Positions 44,779 through 54,947 of a DNA stretch of 64,000 bases are shown here, piece after piece. The DNA comes from Cryptomeria japonica. Lineage: Eukaryota > Streptophyta > Pinopsida > Cupressales > Cupressaceae. Under the pieces are notes generated by a model. That model worked only from the letters and a program-made list of their open reading frames with translations. It was not told where the DNA came from and searched no databases. Location of the stretch: the NCBI RefSeq assembly GCF_030272615.1, contig NC_081406.1, positions 243,219,218 to 243,283,217 of the forward strand, written 5' to 3'. The stretch's first letter is position 1. Each line of letters opens with the position of its first letter. The translations under genes and the position numbers were made by a program.

Positions 44779-46218
44779 CCGGTATATATGCCAAAGTGGA
44801 GTGGTATATTTGTTCAAGATGAACCGACATGCAGTTATGGGAACCGTCACATGGAAGCATTATATGACTACCGGTTGGTAGGTAGTTTCCACTTCAGGAT
44901 TTTCGGTTGGAGTACCTCAAGCCCATGTAACTCAATCAGTGATCTTTGTGTGATGAGTTAGCAGTATAATGGAGAACAGATCGTGTTGCCACGTAAGCCC
45001 TGTGCATGTGAAGGATCTTGCATGAAGAAGACTATCCCTATCTACCTTGGGAATGTACGAAGTTTGTCAAACGGTGATAACGCGTGATGGGTTATCAGCC
45101 GCCATGAAATCGGTGGATAATGGATGATGGAGAATGTCTTGAGATCGATTCAAGAGTGTTGCATTTAATGCAATATGATTCAACGGTCAGGATTGAACCA
45201 TTTGAATTGCTTAACCTAACAGGTTTAGGGTTTAGGGTTTTTGCTACCGACCTGTCTATTTCCTATAAGGTCGATGTTGTGTCTCTTTCTAAGGTCGTTG
45301 GCAAAAGTTGTATGAGTGTATCCAAGGGAAGTGATACGTGATTCTTTCCAGACCAAAGGAGAGAAGAGATACATGCAAAGTAAATGTACAGAAGGTGAAG
45401 ATGAGCCAAAACGGATCTGCATTAGCATTGAGTGCTGTTACCAGATCATTGTAATTCGTGTTGATCTTTAACCACTTCAACAGTTGTGAAATCCCTTAAT
45501 AGGGTAGCCTTAACTAGCTTGATACAAATCCCTTAATAGGGTAACTTGAAGTTATTGAGTTTTGGGAAGCTATAGAGCTCTGGAGATCCTTTAGCTATTG
45601 AGTTCTTGAAATCCTCTAACAAGGTAACCCTAACCGGGTTTAACCCTTAACCAGGTATTATAGCCATCCCTTAACTGGGTGATCCCTAACAGGATCGGTT
45701 CTTAGCATAACCTATTGTAATGTCTTTAACCGGACAAGGCTCCTAACAAAGTAGACTTCTAAAGAGTTCAAAAAGCAGCTTGTGGGTATTCATCCCCACC
45801 GTGGTTTTTCTCAGTTGGGTTTCCACGTGAAAAATATGTGTGTCATGTGTGATTCTTTTATCTTGTGATGCTTTGTTATTACCTGTTGAGCATATGATGG
45901 TTCTGTGTTTTATGCCTATCTATAAAACATATTGAACTAACTATTGTGAAGATCTGAGGATAGTTTACTTGTTTATGCATGAGGGTGTAATGGTACTATA
46001 GTATTGAGCTAAGAGGAAAGCTTAGTGAGTAACCGGTTTATGATTGTTTCAGTTGTTCTAAGTCCTACCAGTTGCACTCTATTTTAACTAGAGTCACAAC
46101 TTGTCAATCACTTGGAGTATTTGTTGACAAACCGGTTTTGGATAGTATTTTGCCTGTACTGATTCACCCCCCCCTCTCAGTACCAGTTTGGTACTCTTCG
46201 TTCATCATTGAGTTATCA
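44589..46218 (+). repeat. 3' LTR of copia-1 (1,630 bp)
   Basis: Begins TGTCGGCATTATGTG and ends GAGTTATCA. It is colinear with the 5' LTR. The length difference is explained by an expanded AT tract (44,704-44,775) and the lack of an 18-bp segment found near 38,856. Confidence 0.95.
44704..44775. repeat. (AT)36 microsatellite in the 3' LTR
   Basis: 72 bp of perfect AT dinucleotides. The same place in the 5' LTR has only (AT)6. All short frames rich in Ile-Tyr here are artefacts of the tract. Confidence 0.97.
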
Positions 46219-46223
46219 TACAA

Positions 46224-46441
46224 AAGCGTTGAAAGAAAGAACAAAAGCGCCAAAATATTACAATAGTGCTAATAGAAGTTACAAAAGGGCCGAAACCTGC
46301 ATAACAAAAGCACTAAACTGTGTGTCAAATGCACTAAAACGCGACCTCTGCATGGAAAATCTACAAGTTCAAAATTTTTAGTGAAAAATTTAACTTCTTA
46401 GTGTTGATGATGGGACTCAAGCCTAACGGTGGGTGCCAAAA
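46224..46441 (-). other. Gypsy 5' leader, outer part, with primer site
   Basis: Short non-coding stretch between copia-1 and the gypsy 5' LTR. It continues the AAAAGCGCTAAAA-type repeats ('acaaaagcgccaaaata', 'acaaaagcactaaac', 'caaatgcactaaaac'). Directly next to the LTR the minus strand reads TTTTGGCACCCACCGTTA (46,424-46,441). This resembles the TGGCGCCCACCG-type primer site of Tat-lineage gypsy elements, with one G-to-A change. Confidence 0.7.
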
Positions 46442-47697
46442 TGATGCACATGAAGGGGAAATAAGCCAAAAAAAACCTCAAGAGTTAGTATGTTAATTTC
46501 GACCAAAACCAAAACAAATGAACTTCAAAACCTCCACATACATATCAAAAGAGATTAAAAAGCACACAAATGAAAGCAAAACAAATGAAAAGAAGAGAGA
46601 AGAGACTCCCTAAGATGCTCCCATTGTTCTCTTGTTGCCTCTCCCTTATTCTTCTCCTCTCCAAGATCCAAAGCTTGCTTGAGTGTAGCTCTTAATTTTT
46701 AGCATGAAGCCATGGATTCCAAATGAGGGATTGAATGCACAAACTAAAATTGCTATGCTATGAGAAAAATAAAGTAAAATGGTTATGCCACTATAGTAAC
46801 AATGCTCACAATGCTTCTCTTTTGCTTGAGGGTGAGGGTTCCTATAGGGAAAATGGGCAATTGAAGGGTCAAGATTGATTTGGCTTAACAAGAACTAGGA
46901 TTTCATGAGAGAGGCATGATCCTCAATCCATGTTTGCAACTTCTACCAATGCAATGGTGACAAGTGGCATCATGAGAGGGTTTGAGAGGAGGGGGAAGAA
47001 GCATTTAATGCTTGAGGAGACATGAGGGTAACCTCATGTGGCTGGGTTATTGGATAACGGATTTATCCAATGGGTAAACTCTTGTGCAAGGTTTGCCCAT
47101 GGTTAGGCTTTGGTTAAAGGGGACAAGACCCATGTAGGTTAACTTGTTGAAGAAGGAAAGCCTTTAAGACTTTGTAAGAGTCTTAAATGGGTGAGATGAT
47201 GGGTTGGGGGTTAATTTGGGATTAGGATTGTGCAAGTGATTAGAAAGGGGTTTAGGATAATTTAGAAGGGCTTAGAAGAATCTAGAAGAAGGTTAGTGAG
47301 AAAGTGGGTGAGGATTTATGGATTTTAATTAAAATAAAATTCATTTATTTCAAATAGTAGTGCAACTTGCATTTGTAGGATAATGCAAGTGGATGGGGGA
47401 TTTTATATAAATATTTGATTTATTTAAATGGGGAATTCTTTTAGGGATTTTAAATAAATGTTTAATTTATTTAAATGAGAGGAAAGGGGAATTAAATAAA
47501 TTTAATAATTTAATTAATATTTGGACTATAGTTAGTAATTTTAATTTAAATAAATTTATGGAATTTATTTAATTAAATTAGAAGAATAGGATTAAAATGA
47601 ATTAATTAAATGTGAATTTAATTAATAGAAGAACATTAGTGTATTAAACAAATATTCAATATTTATTTAATTTAGTGGACAGATTTATGTGTCTACA
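46442..47697 (-). repeat. 5' LTR of the gypsy element (1,256 bp)
   Basis: On the minus strand it begins TGTAGACACATAAATC at 47,697 and ends TTCATGTGCATCA at 46,442. ACAAG follows at 47,698-47,702. Relative to the 3' LTR, the TATA region reads CCTATAGG instead of CCTTTTATAGG on the plus strand (near 46,842), a loss of three bases that destroys the box. Confidence 0.92.
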
Positions 47698-47702
47698 ACA
47701 AG

Positions 47703-47917
47703 TTTTGGATATAAGAAAAATTGTGAATTATGATTTGTGCAACCTACATAAATCATTTTGCTATTTCCTTAAGGGGTCTAAAAAAAATCTTAGGGGATTG
47801 AAACATTATGAAAACTAGATTGAAATCATTAGATTTGAAAAACTATCAACTGAGATATTAATGCCCATGTTGGGTGCTAACATCCAATCAAGGTAGGACA
47901 TGAGTACCTCTATTGGG
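47703..47917. other. Short spacer between gypsy element and element B
   Basis: 215 bp without a gene. It ends with TTGGG (47,913-47,917), the left target sequence of element B. Confidence 0.5.
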
Positions 47918-49330
47918 TGTTGGCAATATGTGTTGTCATTGATGTCAACTTGATGTTTGACAATATGTATTGCCACTAAGGAGATAATTGGAGTATGTGT
48001 GGAGGTCATTGATGCATTTAATAGTATGTGTGTATATGTTAAAGATGTTTGAGAGAAGTTGTGCTATTGATTAGAGATGTAGAAGATAGTCTAGAGAATC
48101 ATCATATGACATTATATTGGTTCAAAGCATATGGTATATATTGGTTCACTTTACTCTTGACTTGATTATATATTGCAATCATTATAGTCAAAGTTCACAA
48201 GTTCAAGAAGTTTGTACTATGGTGTTTGAGTTTAATTTTATGTTCGGTTGCTTGAGGAAATTTATCTAAGTAGAGAATACCTTGTTTCCCTATTACAGTG
48301 TGTTAGTATTTTGCTCTGCATTCTTACACCCTACATATCTTGTGTGTGTGTCTCTACAATCATGCTATGAGGTGTGTCAAGCACCATTCTACCAATTTTT
48401 AGGATGCAACCATTTGCATAGAAAAAGTTTTGGAACTCCAGGTCACATGCTCTTTATTCTATCACAATGATTGTTTTATCTATGAGGTTTTGAAAGGATG
48501 TTGACAAAATATTGGTCAAGTGATATTATTTTTAGGGTTGTTGGTGCATCGGTTCATGGTATTCCTCATGATGACTTCATGTAGTTAGTTTGATCTGTAC
48601 AATGCTTAATAGTTCAATAAACGTTCATCTGCCCTAACACTTAATGATTGATCTCTTTAGGAGAAGTTGTAGGAAGGTAGTAGATGGTATTCAATGCATT
48701 GATCTTGGTCTGCATGGTGTTTTGAGTTTCTCCCTAATGGTAAAAATGTAGCAGTGAGATATCTTGACAATACTTGTGATATTTGGTTGATCGGGTATGT
48801 TCCTTCAATTGCGATTGATCCAGACCTATTTCATTTGTGTTGAAGGATGTGTTATCATATGGTTAAGGTTTAGTTATGTGATAGGTTATTTTTTGGTTGA
48901 TGTATATGCTTGGAGTTGACCTATTCTAGGTCATATGTTTCATTTTGTTGGGTCCTAATTGAGCCAACCTAGGCGATATTTTTGATAATATCAAGGATAT
49001 ATATAGAAGAAAAGACCATTTGTGGAAGTGTGCAATTTGATGTGAATTCTTATGATGTGTGAAATATATTAGTGATATCTCAAATGATTATAAAGTGTGT
49101 TTAATTTGTGCGACAAAATATTTTGGGCTCCAAACAGGAATGCACTATTGGCATTTGTTAGATACATCTTTTTCAATAGTTCATATTATGTACATTACTA
49201 TAATCTCATTATACCTTGCTTTGGAGAAGTGATCTCAGACTGCAAGTATTATATCTTTCCCTAGGTAAATGCACCTTATCCCGCAAGTCCATTAAGGGAG
49301 CATTGAGCCTAAAACAAACTTTGTAACCAA
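47918..49330 (+). repeat. Truncated 5' LTR of element B
   Basis: Begins TGTTGGCAATATGTG and follows the 3' LTR closely until 'gcctaaaacaaacttt' near 49,327, where similarity ends. About 220 bp of LTR end, including the C-rich tract, is missing. It has a single copy of the 275-bp segment that is duplicated in the 3' LTR. Confidence 0.8.
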
Positions 49331-49999
49331 GTTTTACTTTGATGTTGAAAGATAAGATTCTTCTGGAAGCAGATCTTGAGGTAATGGAACATGTTGAATG
49401 GGATATTGATATGTTTGATTGTGAGATAGATTTAGAAGGAGAAATTTGGCTTCTCTTGATGATTTGGATAATTCTAGAGTACAAAGTGAAGAGTACGAAA
49501 ACAAATTCAATAAGATTGAAAGGATAATCATCAAGTTAAAAGCTCATATTTCAGAAAACAAGGAATGCAAGGACAAAATCAAGATGGCAGAACAAGAAAT
49601 TACCAAGCTGAAGGATGAAGGAAGTAGAATCTATAATGATAATTTCAAAAAGGTAGAAAATGACATAGTAAATCTAAAGATTCAGGTTGAAGAAGGAAAT
49701 AAGACTACAAATTGTATGGAAACCAAACTTAATGATAAGACAATAGAATGTACAAAACTTGAAGAAGAAATTGTAGCTCTGAAAAGGAATTGAAGGATGT
49801 AAAAGAACAAGTGGAGAAAAGTTTGAAACTCAAAGGAGGTAGTGACATGATTGATGGGATGCTCAGTTATCCGAAACCACAGAAGAAGAAGGGTGGCCTT
49901 TGCTTTGAAAAGGGAGAATGTTCTAAGGATAAGAAAGAAAAAGAAAAGTTTCAAGATGAACTAAGGAAACAAAGTATACATCCCTGTATGATTAATTGA
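49331..49999 (+). pseudogene. Element B gag-like coiled-coil remnant
   Basis: The text begins in one frame (CEIDLEGEI, a phrase typical of plant copia gag), shifts to 49446-49793 (coiled coil: KIKMAEQEITKLKDEG, VENDIVNLKIQ), and shifts again to 49790-49999 (LSYPKPQKKKGGLCFEKGEC). The last resembles the linker before the zinc knuckles in element A. No knuckle is found after it. Non-functional. Confidence 0.65.
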
Positions 50000-52720
50000 T
50001 TATTTGTTTAGTGCTTTATTTTTTAAGAGAATTGCATGGTAAAAAGAATATCCTTTGGAGAAAAGATGTTTTTGTTGGTTCTCAGATTAGGGAACATATG
50101 TATAATTTCTTGGATATAAAGACTAGTGATGTGACCTATGGGTTTTTTCAAAGTTTTTCAAAATGAGATGAGTAATAGATACAAAATATTGACATAGGTT
50201 GTAGAAACAAACAAAAAAGTAGTCACATTTATGGTAGACAAGGATAATTTCTATATGGAGGTTGTTGAGCCTAGAACTTCATGTATCCCCAAGTTACCAT
50301 ATGAGGTCCTCGAGCCTAAATGTATTGCATATTCAAACATACGAATTAAAACCCCAAAAGATCCCAGTGCATAAAGGTTTAGTTTCAATGATGAAATAAC
50401 CAATAATTTGATGAAAAAGATAATAGATGAGAGAGTTGTGAAGATGAAGAGTGATCTAGAGAAGAAATTTGGCATTGGTGAGGCATCTGATGCCACACAA
50501 TCTCTACCTTCACTTGGATAAACTGGAAGGTCTTCCACTACCACTACTACACTATCAACACCTTTCACAACCACACAAACACCTCCTAGTAGGAAGAGGT
50601 CTACCATGACTATTTTGGAGAAACCTATGACTCCTACTAAATAGAAGAAACCAAGGAAGAAGCAACAAACTAAGAGGGAAAATATATATTTTGATTAATA
50701 TTGATGAAGAAGAAGTGGCCGAAGTAGAAGAAGTAAAAGACTCTGAACTAAAGAAGGAAAGAGAACAAGACCAAATTGAATGAATCAAAAGAAAATCAAG
50801 GAAGAAGGATAAGGGCAAAGGAAAATTGAAGTGTGAGCCAAAGAAATCTTACAAGACACCTCTAGGGTCCCTTGAGGAAGAAACTTATAAAGTAAATTAA
50901 ATTTTGAATGCAATTGAATGTCATGGGGCACTACAAGAAACATCTTTGTTAGACTCGAATGCACTTATGTACAATTAAGAAATTATTGAGCATGCATTTA
51001 TAATGTATACGATGAAGTGCATTATAACCTTAAGTGACATTATAGACAAACTTTTGGAGACCTTGACTGATGCATTAATAGAAAAGAGAGAGGATGTACT
51101 CAAGTTAGAGGCTAAGATAGGAAAAGAACCCATCAAATAGGTTGGCCCTACTTTGTCTGAATAAAAAATTGCAAAAATTACACAAAGATATGCACAAGAA
51201 CTAAGAACAAAACAAAGGATACATAATCTAATAAGTGAAGAAGATAAAGAAAGAATCCAAAAGGTAACAAAAGAATACTACCAAGATTTTAAAGGAGATG
51301 AAGGAAGGAGAAGCATTTGTAGAAGAACAATCTCATCATGACTACAATGACTTGGAAGAAATTCCAATCATACAAGATATTGACATATTTGTTTTTGATC
51401 ATCCTGTGATAGAGTGATGATAATATTGAACAGACCAAGGAGACTCATCCTCTGAAAAATTCCGATATTGATTCTCTTGTTGCTAAGAAAAGAAATGAGG
51501 AGCGTGTTCCTCCTTCAACTAATACGGATCAAAGTATAGAGAAAAACTCTCCAAAGACCACAAAAAATGCAAAGGATACATTTCTTGAAGTGAATCCTGA
51601 TGTTGAAAGGAACATGGATGCCGAAGGAGAAGAAGAAAAGAAGAACATTGATGTAATAAACATTGGTGAAAAAGAAAAAGAAGAAAGCAATCCTGAGAGT
51701 GCTACTATAGAGAATGATCAAAATGTGATTGTAGAGAAAGACAAGAAGCAAGAAGATTCCTCTAGTAACACAAAATATGGAAAGGGATAGATTATGATTC
51801 CTTTAAAGACATGTTAGGTATTCAGATGCAATTTGAGCCTATGATAACCCCACAATTACTACATATACCAACTCGTGAGGGGCATATTGATTTGTCAAAC
51901 ATTTCTCCTCTTCATAAATTTTAGTTAGGAGATAGTGCATGCATCAACTAGGAAGGAGTTTTTGAATGAGCATGTAAAGAAAGTTAGTCTCATTGATGAT
52001 GTAATTAAGATTATCCATGAAGGCTTACGAAAGTTGATAATGATGAATCTTGAGCTTAATACATTCATTTAACGACCATTTAGCAAATATTGAGAAGAAA
52101 GCAAAAGAGGAAGCCCTAAGGAGGTTCAATGATAAGAGGATGGTTGAGGTCTTTGACCAGTGTATTAATGCAGACATTTCATTGTAAAACAACTTGAAAA
52201 GGTTTAAGGACAATATTGAGGAGGTTGCAACATTATACCAATTTTCTCTAAGGTGGTCAAACCACACAAAAAGCATAAAGTTACAAATTAACTCAATTGA
52301 GTCACAAACTTTTCATTTTGTCAACACATATGATTTAGGAAAGGATAAAGATGGCTCCACCGAAGCCCAAATAGATCAACTTCATGTACAATTATTTTTT
52401 GCTACAATAGCAAAGAGATCAGATCAAAAAGCAATTTCATTTGCTAAGGGATGCAATAGAGATAAGGTTGGCTCCTTTGGTCAATGTTTTGGGGGATGCA
52501 GAGTAGGGAAAACATAAAATGAAAACTTTGGATAATATTGATATTGTTGAGGATTTACACATACAGTTTGAATGTCAACACCAAATACTCTCATTTGCAC
52601 AGGCTACATGGGATAATGCTTTGGCTGAGCTCAAGATAAAATATAAAAGCATCCTACCTTCCAAGAAGGGCATAGTTAAGGTATGTCTTGGTTGTATAGA
52701 TTTACAGTTATAGATATACT
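50000..52720 (+). pseudogene. Element B second ORF region, broken, function unknown
   Basis: Plus-strand protein-like text in changing frames. About 50,250-50,690 carries FNDEITNNLMKKIIDERVV and a basic PTK-stop-KKPRKKQQTK segment. About 50,700-51,300 is rich in Glu/Lys (DEEEVAEVEEV; LRTKQRIHNLISEEDKERIQK). 51,590-51,790 is an acidic linker. 52,194-52,713 is a helical C-terminus (NNLKRFKDNIEEVATLYQF). Stops at 50,519 (TAA) and 50,641 (TAG) fit CAA/CAG origins. The order basic, acidic, coiled matches element A ORF2, but I cannot show sequence homology by eye. No enzyme motif is visible. Confidence 0.5.
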
Positions 52721-52765
52721 GTTGAACATCTTTGCATATAATATCAATTTTGGTAAGGGATCTCC

Positions 52766-52970
52766 ATCTAAGGGGGAAGAATTTTCAGTTGATGCACATT
52801 GATTGGAGGACTATGTACAGTATCATTTTTGGTCAGGTAGATATTATGCCCTTTGTCCTTGATGTCAAAAGGGGAGAGATTGTGATTGTTCATATAGAAG
52901 AGATACTAGTGAAAGGGGGAGAGTTTGTAAATATATTTATTGTGTTGCCATCGATGACAAAAGGGGAGAT
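52766..52970 (+). other. Element B 3' trailer with repeated polypurine tracts
   Basis: Purine tracts: CTAAGGGGGAAGA near 52,770, TCAAAAGGGGAGAG near 52,866, GAAAGGGGGAGAG near 52,912, and ACAAAAGGGGAGAT ending at 52,970. The last abuts the 3' LTR and is the likely plus-strand primer. Confidence 0.7.
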
Positions 52971-54942
52971 TGTTGGAAATATGTGTTATCATTGATGCCA
53001 ACCCGATGTTTGACAATATGTATTATTACTAAGGAGATAATTGTTGTATGTGCGAAGGTCATTGATGCATTTGATAGTGTGTGTATGTGTTGAAGATGTT
53101 TGAGAGTAGTTGTGCCACTGATAAAAAATGTAAAAGACAGTCTGGAGAATCATCTGATGACATGAAAGTTATATTAGTCTAGAGAAAATGGTACATATTG
53201 GTTCACTTGACTTGATTATATATTACTATGGTCAAAATTCACAGGTTTAGGAAGGTTGCACTGTGGTGTTTGAGTTAAGTTTTATGTCTGGTTGCCTGAG
53301 GAAATTTATCTAAGTAGAGAACAAATTGTTTTCCTATAACGATGTGCTAGTATTTTTCTTTGCATTCTTCCACCCTGCATGTCTTATGTGTGCGGTTTGC
53401 AATCATGCTATGAAGTGTATTAGGCACCATTCTACCAATTTTCAAGATGCAACCATTTGTATAGAAAAGGTTATAAGTGTTCCTGATTACAGTCTATTAG
53501 TTTAAGGTGCTTTAGTTGGCTCACCAAAATGCTCTACATTTTGCCGCAATGATGGTTTTGGCTATGCTATTTTGGGAGGATGCGGAGGACATCATTACTG
53601 GACAAGTGATATGAGTTTGAGGATTGTTGGTGCATTGGTGCATGGTATTCCTCACGATGGCTTCATGCAATCAATCCAGTTTGCACAATGCTTACCAATT
53701 TAATAATGATGTTCCTTTGCACTAACACTCAATGATTGATCTCTTTAAGAGATGTTGTAGGAAGGTAGGAGATAGTCTTCAGTGCATTGATCTTGGTCCG
53801 TATGATGTTTTGAGTTTCTCCCTAATGGTAAAAATGTAACATTGAGCTATGTTAACAATGGTTGTGATATTTGACCTACCAGATATGTTCCTTCAATTTT
53901 GGTTGCTCCAAACCTATTTCATTTGTGTTGAAGGAGTGTTATGATATGGTTAAGGTTCACTTATATGTTAGATTGATCCGCAACCTAATTTTATGGTTGA
54001 TGTATATGCTTGGAGATAACCTAGTTTAGGTCACATGTTTCATTTTGTTAGGTCCTAATTGAGCCAACCTAAGTGATGTTTTTGATAATGCAAAGAACAT
54101 AAATGGAAGAACAAATCATTTGTGGAAGCATGTGAGTTAATGTGAAGTTTTATGGTGCAAATTATATTAATGATATCTCAAACGATTAGACATTTCATTT
54201 GTGTTGGAGGATGTGTTATGATGTGGTTAAGGTTCACTTATGTTCTAGATTAATCCACAACCTAGTTTTGTAGTTGATGTATATGCTTGGAGCCGACCTA
54301 TTTTGGGTCACATGTTTCATTTTGTTAGGTCCTAATTGAGCTGACCTAAGTGATGATTTCGATATGTGAAGGGCATATATGGAAGAACAAATCATTTGTG
54401 GAAGCGTGTGAGTTGATGTGAAGTCTTATGGTGCGAAATATGTCAATGATATCTCAAATGATTATGGTGTGTTGAATATGTATGACAAAATATTTTGAGC
54501 TACAAAGAGAACTGCACTACTAGCATTTGTCATATGCTTCTTCTTCAACAATTCACATTATGTATGTTATTGTAATTTCATTCTGCCTTGCTCTGGAGAA
54601 GTCCTTAGACTACAAGTATTGTATCTTGCCCTAGGGCAGTGTGCCTTAGCTTGCAAATCCATTCAGGGAGCAATGAGCTTCCTTGTCAGTGAGCCTAAAA
54701 CAACTTTGAAACAACTTGTTTCATATATTGTGAGTTGATCCTCATTGTGGTTTTTCCCTCAGGTTTTTCACATAAAAATCTTGGTGTTCTTGTGTGGTGC
54801 ATGCTATGTTTTATTCTACAGTTTTGGTTTAAAGGTTCCAAAATTAATGAATGGTTAAAAATTTGATTTATGTTGATTCACCCCCCCACACACTGCCCCC
54901 GCCCCCCTTGCCCACCCCTCCATGATTTGGTTGTGTTCAGCA
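52971..54942 (+). repeat. 3' LTR of element B (1,972 bp)
   Basis: Begins TGTTGGAAATATGTG and ends GTTCAGCA. It includes an internal tandem duplication (about 53,917-54,475) and a C-rich stretch (54,881-54,920), preceded by the GATTCACCCCCC motif shared with copia-1 and element A. Confidence 0.8.
53917..54475 (+). repeat. Tandem duplication inside the 3' LTR of element B
   Basis: Two diverged copies of about 275 bp: each runs from 'tttcatttgtgttg' through 'ggttgatgtatatgcttgga', 'cacatgtttcattttgttag' and 'aacaaatcatttgtggaagc' to 'atgatatctcaaa'. The first starts near 53,917 and the second near 54,193. The 5' LTR has one copy (about 48,829-49,088). Confidence 0.85.
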
Positions 54943-54947
54943 TTGGC

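Larger units (their letters stand above)
38681..46218 (+). mobile_element. Copia-1: complete Ty1/copia retrotransposon nested in the gypsy leader
   Basis: 7,538 bp with two long LTRs (1,587 and 1,630 bp), both ending TG...CA, flanked by perfect TACAA duplications at 38,676-38,680 and 46,219-46,223. The internal order is primer site, gag, zinc knuckle, protease, integrase, reverse transcriptase, RNase H, purine tract, which is the Ty1/copia order. Coding is broken by about nine in-frame stops and two frameshifts. LTRs differ by a few percent by eye, mostly C/T transitions, so insertion is much younger than the surrounding gypsy element. Confidence 0.95.
19960..47702 (-). mobile_element. Ty3/gypsy (Tat/Ogre-like) retrotransposon with three nested insertions
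   Basis: Outer boundaries are two homologous LTRs (19,965-21,158 and 46,442-47,697) with perfect ACAAG duplications at 19,960-19,964 and 47,698-47,702. On the minus strand the order is: 5' LTR, primer site, leader, gag, protease with a G-patch-like segment, reverse transcriptase, RNase H, second (archaeal-like) RNase H, integrase, a roughly 3-kb 3' region, purine tract, 3' LTR. The gag-pro-RT-RH-aRH-INT order with a second RNase H is the hallmark of the Tat/Ogre branch. The element is split by copia-1 (38,681-46,218), element A (31,003-36,897) and a hAT-like mini-transposon (22,326-23,190). Without them it is about 13.4 kb. It has many stops and shifts and is not autonomous today. Confidence 0.9.
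47918..54942 (+). mobile_element. Element B: non-autonomous LTR retrotransposon
   Basis: Plus-strand element with a 3'-truncated 5' LTR (47,918-49,330), a gag-like coiled-coil remnant, a broken second ORF region, a purine tract (52,959-52,970), and a full 3' LTR (52,971-54,942). The flanks are TTGGG and TTGGC, a 4-of-5 match, acceptable for an old target duplication. No RT, integrase or protease motif was seen. The layout (copia-like gag coiled coil, basic K-rich segment, acidic linker, coiled C-terminus, repeated purine tracts) parallels element A. The deletion at 49,330 removed the LTR end, primer site and gag start. Confidence 0.75.

Noticed and set aside
44647-44881. Overlapping frames on both strands rich in Ile-Tyr
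   Set aside because: They are translations of the (AT)36 tract and have no biological content.
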